A stretch of 38,626 nt of DNA. Origin: an uncultured Lachnospiraceae bacterium (lineage in GTDB: Bacteria; Bacillota; Clostridia; Lachnospirales; Lachnospiraceae). Shown here piece after piece: positions 7,611 through 16,176 of the stretch. Location of the stretch: contig CATLEQ010000006.1 of NCBI GenBank assembly GCA_949915905.1, forward strand, positions 1-38,626, read 5' to 3'. The notes under the pieces were generated by a model, which worked only from the letters and a program-made list of their open reading frames with translations, made no database searches and was not told the DNA's origin. The position numbers were made by a program, and so were the translations under genes. Numbering within the stretch: the stretch's first letter is position 1; every line of letters starts with the position of its first letter.

Positions 7611-10232
7611 TCACAGCGTAGTGCGAAGTCCTAACCCGAATAGTCGCTTCATGCTTTTATACATAAGAATAACGGCAACCCATACCAACCAACAGCCCGC
7701 GCTCATGGCGGCTCCCATCTTAAATCCCGGTGCCCGGAACATGATTTCCACCTCGTGCTTTCCCGCTGCAAGCGGCACGCCCACAAAAGCCGTGTTTACC
7801 ATTTCCGGCGTCACTTCCTGCCCGTCAACCAATACCTGGTATCCTTTTCGGAACGGATAGGACGTCACAAAATATCCATCCTCCGGCATGTCAATCGTTT
7901 TTTGACAAACCTTCGCCTCGCTCTGCGGAAGCCACAATGCCCTTGCCAGAGAAAACCGCTCCGACCGCGCCGCTTCACTCTCCGGCATAATTATGTTTTC
8001 GTTTTTCAAAACATCACGCTCCAGGCTAAAGACTTCCAAATCCTCAATCTTATAATTCCCATCTGACAGTTTTATTTTCAAATGCTCCGCCCCGGCCCCT
8101 AAATCAATCACATAGACAAACTCCTCATTTCCATTCGGATACGGCGCACTTTTAGCGGACAACTTGTTGCTCATTTGATTTACATAAATCACGACTTCCT
8201 TGCCGCCCTTCCGCTCCACGCGGAACTTTAATACCAGGATTTGATTGGACCACGAGCTTGAAAAGTTTAGCTCTATATTCTCCTGCGAATTTTCATGGGA
8301 AAGCAAACGCTGCAAATCTTCCTCCACAAAAATCTCCTCCGGGTTCAGCCGTGTCACCATTCCGGACACGCTCTTTGCCGTCCCCACATTTTCCGACTCC
8401 ACCACCGTGTACCGTGACAACGCCGCCAGCGTTTCGGGAAAGGAAAGTCGGTCAAATTCTTCCCTGTCCATCCATTCCGTACTCCCATAGCAGATTGGCC
8501 GCACGTCCTCATTTTCCGCCAACACGTAATCTCCGTAAGTTTCCCGAACCTGCCAGCCGTCAGGAAACTTGTCTGCTTTGCAGACAAGATAGCGAACTCC
8601 CATAAAATAATTGAACACTGGATTTTGTCCTGCCACCAACGCCACCCGGTTATTGTACGAAATCGCATTTCCCATCGTGTCATAATAAAACTTTGCATAC
8701 GTTTTATTTGATATGGACGAATAAATCGAAGTCCTCTGCACGTCCCCGCCGCACAGCACGTTGGAATTCATATAATTATTCACCATGTATTCCATCCTAT
8801 AGTCCGAATCTTCTGCGAATGCCGCGACTTGTGCCCGGGGAACGCGTTCCTGCCGCCTGTCCTCCACCGACAAATAATCTTCCCTTCCATAAATTCCCAG
8901 CTTATCGAACACGTCCTGCAAAACGTCGCTCCGCAAATTTACCAACAGACTCACCCAAATCGGGAACAGCAAAATCAGCCAAAACTTATAGGCGGATCCC
9001 GCCTCTCTCCCACAATCATCGCCCGGCACACATTCCGGCTCTTTTTGCCTCATCCACCAAATCATCCAGGCGGCGATGATTCCGGCCTCCGTCAAAATCA
9101 CGAACCGCCATTCGGACTCCAACGCCGGAATCAGACAGACAAGCAAGCTCAATGCCAACATGCACTTTTTCATCCGAACGCCTTGCTCCCACAATTCCTG
9201 CAGTGTTTCTATGCCAACCAGGACAAGCAGCGGTACGAACGGAATCAGTATTTTTCCCCTCGCATACAGAAATCCGTTCAGCACCAGGGACACCGCCGGT
9301 ATCGCCATCACCGCCAACAAGCCGGCGGACAAGGCTCTTCGCTTTTTATTTCCCAGTGATACCACCAGACAAAACAAGGTCAAAAGCGACATGCCGCAAC
9401 CATAAGGGGAGTACAACAAGCCCGTCATCTGAAAATCCACCGGCGCGATTGCCTCTTTGGCAAAACTCCCCGCGTCCTTCGACGTGGACAAGATATCGAG
9501 CCCCGTGGGAAGCAAAAGAATCATGCCCATGCCCACGGCCAATAACATTGCCGCCGCCAGCAAAAAGATCCGCCGAAGCGCCGCCTTCCCGCCTTCCCGG
9601 GTAAAAACGCGCCAGATTCCATAAATGCCTATCACGCAGATACCGGTCGGCGAATAATAAAAGCTATGCACGATCATGAGAAATACGGAAATACACAGCA
9701 TTCCGATTTTTTTCTTTTGCAGCAGCCGGTCACACCCCATCAATGCCAATATCAAAAACGGCATATAATTGACAAACATAATTTGATGATGCGCCTGGTA
9801 AAAGCATGTGGAGCTTAAAAGAAGCACCGCCCCCATGACCGCCGTCCACTCATGCTTTCCCAGACTTTTCAGCCACTTGTAGCAAAGCATGCCGCTTGCC
9901 ATGACACCCGCCATTGCATAAACCGAGATGATATATTTCATCGGAATTTGCGGAACCAGGCACGCAAGCAGGACGTCCGGCCGAAGCACCCCATAATAGG
10001 CAAAATCATATATGCTGCTTCCGCCTCCAAGCCCGATCCATTGCGGTAAAACCGAATGGGCGGACAACATGGTCTGGCGCAGGCTTTCCGCAATGGCCAC
10101 ATGCTGGCTGAGCCAGTCCCCGTCTGAACCGAACAAATTCCCCGCCCCCATGGGCAGAAGCATCAGCACCAGCGCAAACATTCCCAAAACCAGATACGGA
10201 AGCCCCCGCAGCCGTCTCAACCTATCCCACAT
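7611..10232 (-). CDS. YfhO-family multi-pass membrane protein
   Basis: Large polytopic protein 'LFGSDGDWLSQHVAIAESLRQTML...GLGGGSSIYDFAYYGVLRPDVLLACLVP'. Start ATG at 10232 overlaps the end of the gtrA-like gene. Confidence 0.85.
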   Translation of the reverse strand: MWDRLRRLRGLPYLVLGMFALVLMLLPMGAGNLFGSDGDWLSQHVAIAESLRQTMLSAHSVLPQWIGLGGGSSIYDFAYYGVLRPDVLLACLVPQIPMKYIISVYAMAGVMASGMLCYKWLKSLGKHEWTAVMGAVLLLSSTCFYQAHHQIMFVNYMPFLILALMGCDRLLQKKKIGMLCISVFLMIVHSFYYSPTGICVIGIYGIWRVFTREGGKAALRRIFLLAAAMLLAVGMGMILLLPTGLDILSTSKDAGSFAKEAIAPVDFQMTGLLYSPYGCGMSLLTLFCLVVSLGNKKRRALSAGLLAVMAIPAVSLVLNGFLYARGKILIPFVPLLVLVGIETLQELWEQGVRMKKCMLALSLLVCLIPALESEWRFVILTEAGIIAAWMIWWMRQKEPECVPGDDCGREAGSAYKFWLILLFPIWVSLLVNLRSDVLQDVFDKLGIYGREDYLSVEDRRQERVPRAQVAAFAEDSDYRMEYMVNNYMNSNVLCGGDVQRTSIYSSISNKTYAKFYYDTMGNAISYNNRVALVAGQNPVFNYFMGVRYLVCKADKFPDGWQVRETYGDYVLAENEDVRPICYGSTEWMDREEFDRLSFPETLAALSRYTVVESENVGTAKSVSGMVTRLNPEEIFVEEDLQRLLSHENSQENIELNFSSSWSNQILVLKFRVERKGGKEVVIYVNQMSNKLSAKSAPYPNGNEEFVYVIDLGAGAEHLKIKLSDGNYKIEDLEVFSLERDVLKNENIIMPESEAARSERFSLARALWLPQSEAKVCQKTIDMPEDGYFVTSYPFRKGYQVLVDGQEVTPEMVNTAFVGVPLAAGKHEVEIMFRAPGFKMGAAMSAGCWLVWVAVILMYKSMKRLFGLGLRTTL

Positions 10233-10702
10233 TTTCCTTCCTCTCCCTCCGCGCGTCCGTTCTTTTCCCGAAACACGATGCATTTACTAAAAATATAATT
10301 CAGTACCGTGACAAGGACATTGACGAATATTTTCATCCACATCTGCGGAAAACGCATCACGTCCACAAGTACTACCATCAAAAATACGTCCAACGCACCG
10401 GAAAAGACCCTTGCCCCGAAAAATGCACCCGCCTCCTTTAAAATGGCCCGCGCGCCATGGTTTGTACTGCGAAATACAAAGGTACGGTTCGCCACATAGG
10501 CAAACGTGACGGAAAAAATCCACGCGACACCCGTTGATGCCGCCGTCGGCAGCCAAAGCTTCGTGCAGAGCCAATACGTGGCCAGATTGACCACCGTGGT
10601 CATTCCCCCGCAGACAAGGTACCAGAACACTTCCCGCTCCTTCTCATACAGTTCCCCAATTTTCTTTCCTATCTTTTTCTCCCAAAACTTATTCTCTTTC
10701 AT
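10217..10702 (-). CDS. GtrA-family membrane protein
   Basis: 'FWYLVCGGMTTVVNLATYWLCTKL...FVFRS...LNYIFSKCIVFR', four TM helices. Confidence 0.9.
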   Translation of the reverse strand: MKENKFWEKKIGKKIGELYEKEREVFWYLVCGGMTTVVNLATYWLCTKLWLPTAASTGVAWIFSVTFAYVANRTFVFRSTNHGARAILKEAGAFFGARVFSGALDVFLMVVLVDVMRFPQMWMKIFVNVLVTVLNYIFSKCIVFREKNGRAEGEEGKCGIG

Positions 10703-10843
10703 TGTCTCTTACTCCTTATTTTATATCTTTCTCATATCTTTCTCTTTTCTTTCTGATTTATTAGTAGTTTACTTTTCTCTTCTTAAAAGACCTCTGAGGA
10801 AAACTTAATATTTTTCTTAAATTTTTTTGAATTTCCTGTGTCC

Positions 10844-10888
10844 GAAACAAAGAGTTTCGCCCGCGAAACTCTCGCGCCGGAGCGCGGC
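10844..10888. repeat. REP-like palindromic intergenic repeat, copy 2
   Basis: GAAACAAAGAGTTTCGCCCGCGAAACTCTCGCGCCGGAGCGCGG, containing the perfect hairpin AGAGTTTCGC/GCGAAACTCT. Confidence 0.7.
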
Positions 10889-10973
10889 TGCGTTAGCAGC
10901 CATTTTCCTTAGGCGCGAAGTGCACATCCCCCGGAGGGTTTTGTGTCATAGGGAACGAAGTTTCCTATGACAC

Positions 10974-11011
10974 AAAAATGCCCTGGCCACGCCAACCAGC
11001 GTACCAGGACA
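10974..11011 (-). terminator. Terminator downstream of the histidine kinase
   Basis: Minus-strand TGTCCTGG...CCAGGGCA stem with nested ACGC/GCGT, then T5. Confidence 0.6.
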
Positions 11012-11047
11012 CCTTTCTTCCCGCACTTGCGCAATGTCAAGCCATAA

Positions 11048-12442
11048 CTATTTTTCCACTGATTTTACCGGTGCTTTCGCCTCTTCCACGGGCAATTCCC
11101 TTGGAAACACCAGTCTTGCCTTGAACTGGTCATAATCGATAAAAATATCAAACTCGCCGCCAAGCGCCGCGGCATACGTGCTGACAATCGCCAGCCCCAG
11201 ACCGTTGCCCTCCGTGCTCCGCGCCTTGTCCGCCCTCGCAAACCGCTCCACGATATCTTCCTTTTTAAAATCCATCTGATATCCGGCCGTATTGGTAATC
11301 TCCAGGCATATTTTCTGCTTTTCCGCCGCCGTTTGGCTTTGCCCGGCCGTGATTTCTTCTCCCGCCTGGGAAATCAGGCATGTCTTCACAAACACGCGCG
11401 TTCCCTTGGCCGAATACTTCAAGGCATTCTCCACCAAATTCTGACAAATCCGATACATGTAGCCATTGTCCGTCACCATGCCGGTATCCCCTTCGTCCAG
11501 CAAGGTTACGAATTCCAGCCCGGAATCCTTCATTTTATCCGCCATGTCCGCAAAAATCTGTTCAATCAAGCGGTTCATGGTAATACGCTCCCGCCTAAGT
11601 TCCACGTTTCCGCTGCTGACCTTGGCCAGCGAAAACAAACTCTCAATCATTTCCTTGAGCCGCCCCGCCCGGTTGGAAATCACTTCCAGATAATCCCTCG
11701 CCGTGTCACTGATTTCTTCCTTCTTTAAAAGCTCCAGATACCCCACCATGGAGGTCAAAGGCGTTTTCAAGTCATGGGAAACATTGGTAATCAAATCCAT
11801 CCTCAACTGGTCGCTTCTGGACACCTTGAGCAAACTTTCCCGCTCAATCTGCAAAGCCTTCTCCAGATTTTCCGCCATCTTTTGATTGATAATCTGGTTT
11901 CGCACGTCCATGAATTCCTGCAGGCGTTCGAAAAAGAACCTGCATATGACGATCTCGGCGATAAAGCATTGCAAAATAACCGTAAAATAAGACAAATAAT
12001 TCAAGGAATAATTGCTATAATAGAAATAGAACCGATTATACCACCTAATATTGAGCAACCACGTCACCACTACCAAAAGGACGGCGAATACGGCCAACAT
12101 GAATCTTTGCCTTACCCTCCACTGGCGTTTCCAATCCTCATAAAACGTTTCATCCTCCGGCTTCCAATCCCGATACCGCCGCCGTATCCACATATCCACC
12201 AAAACGGCAACCGTCGGGGCGAGCAAGAGATTTGCGATCGTGCCCAGAAACCACGTCGAACTTGTCGGAAAACTGTCCCTGAATAAAAATCCATACAACG
12301 CCATCGCCAGCACGCCAAAGACGATGACGATTGGCAGCCTCCTCCTTTGCAACGTCCCCAGTAACCTTTTTCCCAGATTCTTACCTGTAGTCTTCCCTTT
12401 TTCCTCATTATTCCCTTTAGAACTTTTCCATCTTATAGCCAA
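11048..12442 (-). CDS. Sensor histidine kinase (VanS-like)
   Basis: H-box 'LITNVSHDLKTPLTSMVGYLELL', N-box 'CQNLVENALKYS', G-box 'EGNGLGLAIV'. ORF overlaps the response regulator, so the true start may be downstream. Confidence 0.93.
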   Translation of the reverse strand: MAIRWKSSKGNNEEKGKTTGKNLGKRLLGTLQRRRLPIVIVFGVLAMALYGFLFRDSFPTSSTWFLGTIANLLLAPTVAVLVDMWIRRRYRDWKPEDETFYEDWKRQWRVRQRFMLAVFAVLLVVVTWLLNIRWYNRFYFYYSNYSLNYLSYFTVILQCFIAEIVICRFFFERLQEFMDVRNQIINQKMAENLEKALQIERESLLKVSRSDQLRMDLITNVSHDLKTPLTSMVGYLELLKKEEISDTARDYLEVISNRAGRLKEMIESLFSLAKVSSGNVELRRERITMNRLIEQIFADMADKMKDSGLEFVTLLDEGDTGMVTDNGYMYRICQNLVENALKYSAKGTRVFVKTCLISQAGEEITAGQSQTAAEKQKICLEITNTAGYQMDFKKEDIVERFARADKARSTEGNGLGLAIVSTYAAALGGEFDIFIDYDQFKARLVFPRELPVEEAKAPVKSVEK

Positions 12443-13121
12443 TTCCCCACACCACCTTTACATATCTTGGATTTTTCGTGTCAATTTCAATCTTTTCCCG
12501 AATATGGCGAATATGCACCATGACCGTATTTTCCACCGTGTAATCCGCCTCCTCGTTCCATACGTGCTCGTAAATCTGCTCCGCCGAAAACACCCGCCCG
12601 GGATTTTGCATGAAAAGCAGCAAAATTGAGTATTCCTTGGCCGTCAGCCTTACCTCCTGCCCGTCGACGATGGCAATCTTCTGCGCCATGTCAAGCACCA
12701 GGCTGCCATTTACCAAACGATCCGCGTTCGCCTGCGGCATCTGCCCGCCCCAAGTATGGTAGCGGCGAAGCTGGGCTTTCACCCGGGCAATCAGCTCTGC
12801 CGAATTGTACGGCTTGCTGATATAATCATCGGCTCCCAGCGTCAGACCGGACACCTTGTCACTCTCCTCCGTCTTGGCCGAAAGAATGATGACCGGAATG
12901 CGGTGACGCTCACGCAGCTTCATCAACGCGGAAAGCCCGTTTAGCCGTGGCATCATCACGTCAAGTAAAATCAAGTCCACCTGATGCTTTTCCACCACCT
13001 CGAGTGCCTCCATCCCATCATACGCCTTCAATACCTGGTATCCTTCATACTTTAACAACTCACTGATTGAAAATACAATTTCCCGGTTATCATCCACCAC
13101 CAAAATCGTCTCTTGCTCCAT
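12417..13121 (-). CDS. OmpR/VanR-family response regulator
   Basis: 'ETILVVDDNREIVFSISELLKYEGYQV...DLILLDVMMPRLNG...VNGSLVLDMAQKIAIVDGQEVRLTAKEYSILLLFMQNPGRVFSAEQIYEHVW'. Confidence 0.96.
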   Translation of the reverse strand: MEQETILVVDDNREIVFSISELLKYEGYQVLKAYDGMEALEVVEKHQVDLILLDVMMPRLNGLSALMKLRERHRIPVIILSAKTEESDKVSGLTLGADDYISKPYNSAELIARVKAQLRRYHTWGGQMPQANADRLVNGSLVLDMAQKIAIVDGQEVRLTAKEYSILLLFMQNPGRVFSAEQIYEHVWNEEADYTVENTVMVHIRHIREKIEIDTKNPRYVKVVWGIGYKMEKF

Positions 13122-13142
13122 TTCCTATCTCCTCCTGACATC

Positions 13143-13172
13143 GTTACAGTTCAGCTAGGTCTGAACTGTAAC
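13143..13172. repeat. Perfect 12-bp inverted repeat upstream of the response regulator
   Basis: GTTACAGTTCAG-CTAGGT-CTGAACTGTAAC; resembles the hairpin at 16176-16205. Confidence 0.8.
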
Positions 13173-13375
13173 CTGACACCTCATACTTTATCGCGCGGCC
13201 TTTAAAAAAGCATTGACCTAACTCTTAAAAAATTCTTAAAAACGCATGACACTATAATAGCAAATCCAAAGAAAGTTGTACATTCATAATCTTCCGATTT
13301 ATCCCGCCTCATTTTCATTAAATTTGTTTATTTAATATAATTGCAGAGTATAGGCGCGGTATGGTATAATATGAA

Positions 13376-13450
13376 CACTTGGCGAGGTATTATCGAGCCT
13401 AGTGAGAATATATACCTGGCCACTTGGCGAGGTCTTCCACGAGCTTAGTG
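13376..13450. repeat. Two tandem ~30-bp hairpin repeats (45-bp period) upstream of the GGDEF gene
   Basis: CACTTGGCGAGGTATTATCGAGCCTAGTG (13376-13404) and CACTTGGCGAGGTCTTCCACGAGCTTAGTG (13421-13450). A related copy in inverse orientation is at 21002-21030. Confidence 0.8.
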
Positions 13451-13496
13451 GACATGGTATAATTATTCCATCTCATTGATATACGGAGGAAACATC

Positions 13497-14870
13497 ATGG
13501 AAGGGACAGACACTTCAAAGCAAAAAAATTTACACGGCATCCGAATTCGCACGATTAACTATGCCATGATCGTGGCGGCGTGCATCATTTACATATCGCT
13601 TTTATATATCACGGTTCAGGTTTCTTTGAAATGCTCCGACACGCTTTCGGCGACCGACATGCACATCGCCTGCGAAGAGGACGCGAGGCTCGTGTCGGAA
13701 GCTTCGGACTATCTCACGGAGCAAGTGCGCCTTTACGCGGTGAACGGAGACGTACAGTACATGGATGCCTATTTTGAAGAATTAAACGTGACGAAACGAC
13801 GCGAAACGGCATTGGCACAGTTAAAGGAGCGCGGCGCAGGTGCCGAGGCGACCAATTATCTCAGCATGGCTCTCGAAAGCTCGGACACATTGGCTCAGGA
13901 GGAGATTTATGCCATGCGGCTCGTATCTGAGGCATACGGATATGAAATCGAAACCCTGCCGGCAGAGGTGCAAGACGTCATCTTGAAGGAGGAAGACCGT
14001 TCCCTGAATCCGGACGAGATGTCGACAAAGGGGCGCGCCATGGTTTTCGATACTTCCTACCAAAACCTAAAATCACAAATTATGGAAAACATTTCCTATT
14101 TTACCGATGAAGTGATAAAAGGAACGCAGCAAAAGCAGGCGGAAAGTGCCGATGAGTTGGAACGCGCCGTCAGCATCCAGCGAATTTGTATCAGCTTCCT
14201 ATTCATCCTTAACATTGTTACATTTATTATGATTATCCGTCTCATCGTAAAGCCTCTGCAGATTTACATTAAATGTATCAAAGAAGGGAAGACACTGGAA
14301 ATTTCCGGTTCCTATGAATTTCGTTATCTCGCGTTGACCTACAACGATATCTACGAATTAAATGCGGCAAATGAAGAAATGTTGCTTTACCGCGCGGAGC
14401 ACGACCCGCTTACCGGCGTGATTAACCGGGGCGGTTTTGATAAATTGCGCAAACTGTTAAAAGCCAAGCCAGAGCCGATGGCCTTCATGCTGTTTGACGT
14501 GGACAAGTTTAAAAATGTCAACGACACCTATGGACATGAGGTCGGCGACCAGGTGCTGAAAAAAGTAGCCGCCATCGCGGAAGAGCATTTCCGTTCCAAT
14601 GACTTTGTGGCCAGAATCGGAGGGGATGAGTTTGCCGTCATCATGACCGCCAGCACCCCGGAATCGAAATCCATCATCCGGCAGAAAATCGAGACGATGA
14701 ACACGGATTTGATGAACCCGTCCGACGGCCTTCCACCCGTATCCTTAAGCGTGGGCGTGGCATTTTCGGAGCTTGGTTTCGGCGACGAGCTTTACTCGCG
14801 GGCCGACAAGGCTCTTTACCGCGTAAAAGAAAACGGACGGTGCGGCCACGCATTTTATGACGAATTATAA
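13497..14870 (+). CDS. Membrane-anchored diguanylate cyclase (GGDEF)
   Basis: 'HDPLTGVINRGGFDKL...FDVDKFKNVNDTYGHEVGDQVL...RIGGDEFAVIM'. Start ATG 13497 with RBS GGAGG. Confidence 0.95.
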   Translation: MEGTDTSKQKNLHGIRIRTINYAMIVAACIIYISLLYITVQVSLKCSDTLSATDMHIACEEDARLVSEASDYLTEQVRLYAVNGDVQYMDAYFEELNVTKRRETALAQLKERGAGAEATNYLSMALESSDTLAQEEIYAMRLVSEAYGYEIETLPAEVQDVILKEEDRSLNPDEMSTKGRAMVFDTSYQNLKSQIMENISYFTDEVIKGTQQKQAESADELERAVSIQRICISFLFILNIVTFIMIIRLIVKPLQIYIKCIKEGKTLEISGSYEFRYLALTYNDIYELNAANEEMLLYRAEHDPLTGVINRGGFDKLRKLLKAKPEPMAFMLFDVDKFKNVNDTYGHEVGDQVLKKVAAIAEEHFRSNDFVARIGGDEFAVIMTASTPESKSIIRQKIETMNTDLMNPSDGLPPVSLSVGVAFSELGFGDELYSRADKALYRVKENGRCGHAFYDEL

Positions 14871-14957
14871 TTGCCGTTACTATTGCGGCCAAATGCCGTT
14901 ACTGTCAAGGCCTACGGCGTGAACCACAACAAATCCCATGGCTTGAAAGGAGCAAAC

Positions 14958-15245
14958 GTGTTAGAAATTTTTGACGACGAATTACTCACCCCCGAGGAAC
15001 AAAAAGAGCTTGCCGCGTACATGAACGAAAAACTTGCACGGATTGAAGATTTGCTCTACCATATGAAGCGGCTTGCATTACTGGCCGCGAGGGAACAGAC
15101 ACCAGATGAAGAGCGCGCAAGGCTTCAGCAGGAAATCGAAACACTGGAAAAAGAAATCAATACCCTTGCAGACGAACTTCCCGGGCTGCTCCTGCCGCCC
15201 GGCAAAGCGCACAGCCCCGTGAATAGTAACCGCCCGGCAACATAG
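14958..15245 (+). CDS. Small predicted coiled-coil protein, unknown function (GTG start proposed)
   Basis: GAAAGGAG then GTG TTA GAA ATT...; VLEIFDDELLTPEEQKELAAYMNEKLARIEDLLYHMKR...ERARLQQEIETLEKEINTLADEL. Confidence 0.55.
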   Translation: MLEIFDDELLTPEEQKELAAYMNEKLARIEDLLYHMKRLALLAAREQTPDEERARLQQEIETLEKEINTLADELPGLLLPPGKAHSPVNSNRPAT

Positions 15246-15342
15246 GTGAATCGTAACCACTTGCCGTGTTTTTACTATTCACAGCCGCTTCGCCACACAT
15301 GCGCACATGCCGTGCTTTTTAATAGCATTTTGTTAAATATAC

Positions 15343-15371
15343 TTGACATTTTGCCACCCTCATATTATAAT
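15343..15371 (+). promoter_or_regulatory. Consensus sigmaA promoter for the membrane protein/XRE pair
   Basis: TTGACA (15343-15348) - N17 - TATAAT (15366-15371). Confidence 0.85.
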
Positions 15372-15405
15372 GGCATTATCAAACGAAACGGGAGAGGGTA
15401 AAAGC

Positions 15406-15936
15406 ATGTTAAATTTTGAATATATGTTAGGTTTTCTATTCGGTGTGCTCTGCGCTTTGATTCTTATCGCGCTTATTATCAAGCTTAGCCGCAAGGGTCA
15501 TCCGGGAAAATGTATAGTTGACGAGCGGCAGCGATTGGTACGGGGAACCGGTTTTAAATATGCATTTTTCACATTGATGATATACGATGTGATTTTGGCA
15601 TTTTTGATGGAATTTTGTCTCGCGCCTTTTATCACCGCCCCTGCCGCGGCTTTGCTCGGCATCTGTCTTTCCATCGCGGTTTTTGCCGTTTACTGCATTT
15701 GGAATGACGGTTATTACACCCTTAACGAAAACCCGAAGGTCATCACGACATCCTTCCTGCTCATTGCCTTGCTGAACCTGATTAACTTCGGCCGATATGT
15801 GCATGAGGGCGAGGTCGTCGTGAACCATGTGATTGAAGTCCCCATCGTCACCCTTGCAGCGGCACTGCTTCTATTACTTGTAGCCTTTACCACGATACTC
15901 AAATCTGTAAGGCGCAAGGGGGAAGACGAGGAATAG
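15406..15936 (+). CDS. Multi-pass membrane protein of unknown function (DUF)
   Basis: Several hydrophobic segments; RBS GGGAGAGGG before ATG 15406; paired with a downstream XRE regulator. Confidence 0.75.
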   Translation: MLNFEYMLGFLFGVLCALILIALIIKLSRKGHPGKCIVDERQRLVRGTGFKYAFFTLMIYDVILAFLMEFCLAPFITAPAAALLGICLSIAVFAVYCIWNDGYYTLNENPKVITTSFLLIALLNLINFGRYVHEGEVVVNHVIEVPIVTLAAALLLLLVAFTTILKSVRRKGEDEE

Positions 15937-15947
15937 GAGTAAAAAAC

Positions 15948-16145
15948 ATGAAAAACTTGAGACTCAAAGCGGCAAGGGCTGCCATGGATTTTTCCCAACA
16001 GCAGCTTGCCGACAAGGTCGGCGTTTCCAGACAGACTATCAGTGCCATTGAAAAAGGGGATTATAATCCCACCATCCACCTCTGCCTGGACATTTGCCAC
16101 TGTCTGGGCAAGACATTGGACGAACTATTCTGGGAGGAACCCTAG
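15948..16145 (+). CDS. Small XRE-family HTH transcriptional regulator
   Basis: MKNLRLKAARAAMDFSQQQLADKVGVSRQTISAIEKGDYNPTIHLCLDICHCLGKTLDELFWEEP. Confidence 0.95.
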   Translation: MKNLRLKAARAAMDFSQQQLADKVGVSRQTISAIEKGDYNPTIHLCLDICHCLGKTLDELFWEEP

Positions 16146-16159
16146 GGTTCCTCCGTTTT
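16133..16159 (+). terminator. Terminator overlapping the stop codon of the XRE gene
   Basis: GGAGGAACCC-TA-GGGTTCCTCC then GTTTT. Confidence 0.6.
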
Positions 16160-16176
16160 GACTTGCATCTCCCGCA

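Noticed and set aside
15791-15798. Second GCCGATAT (sigma28 -10-like) match
   Set aside because: Inside the membrane-protein CDS, with no -35 element at suitable spacing.
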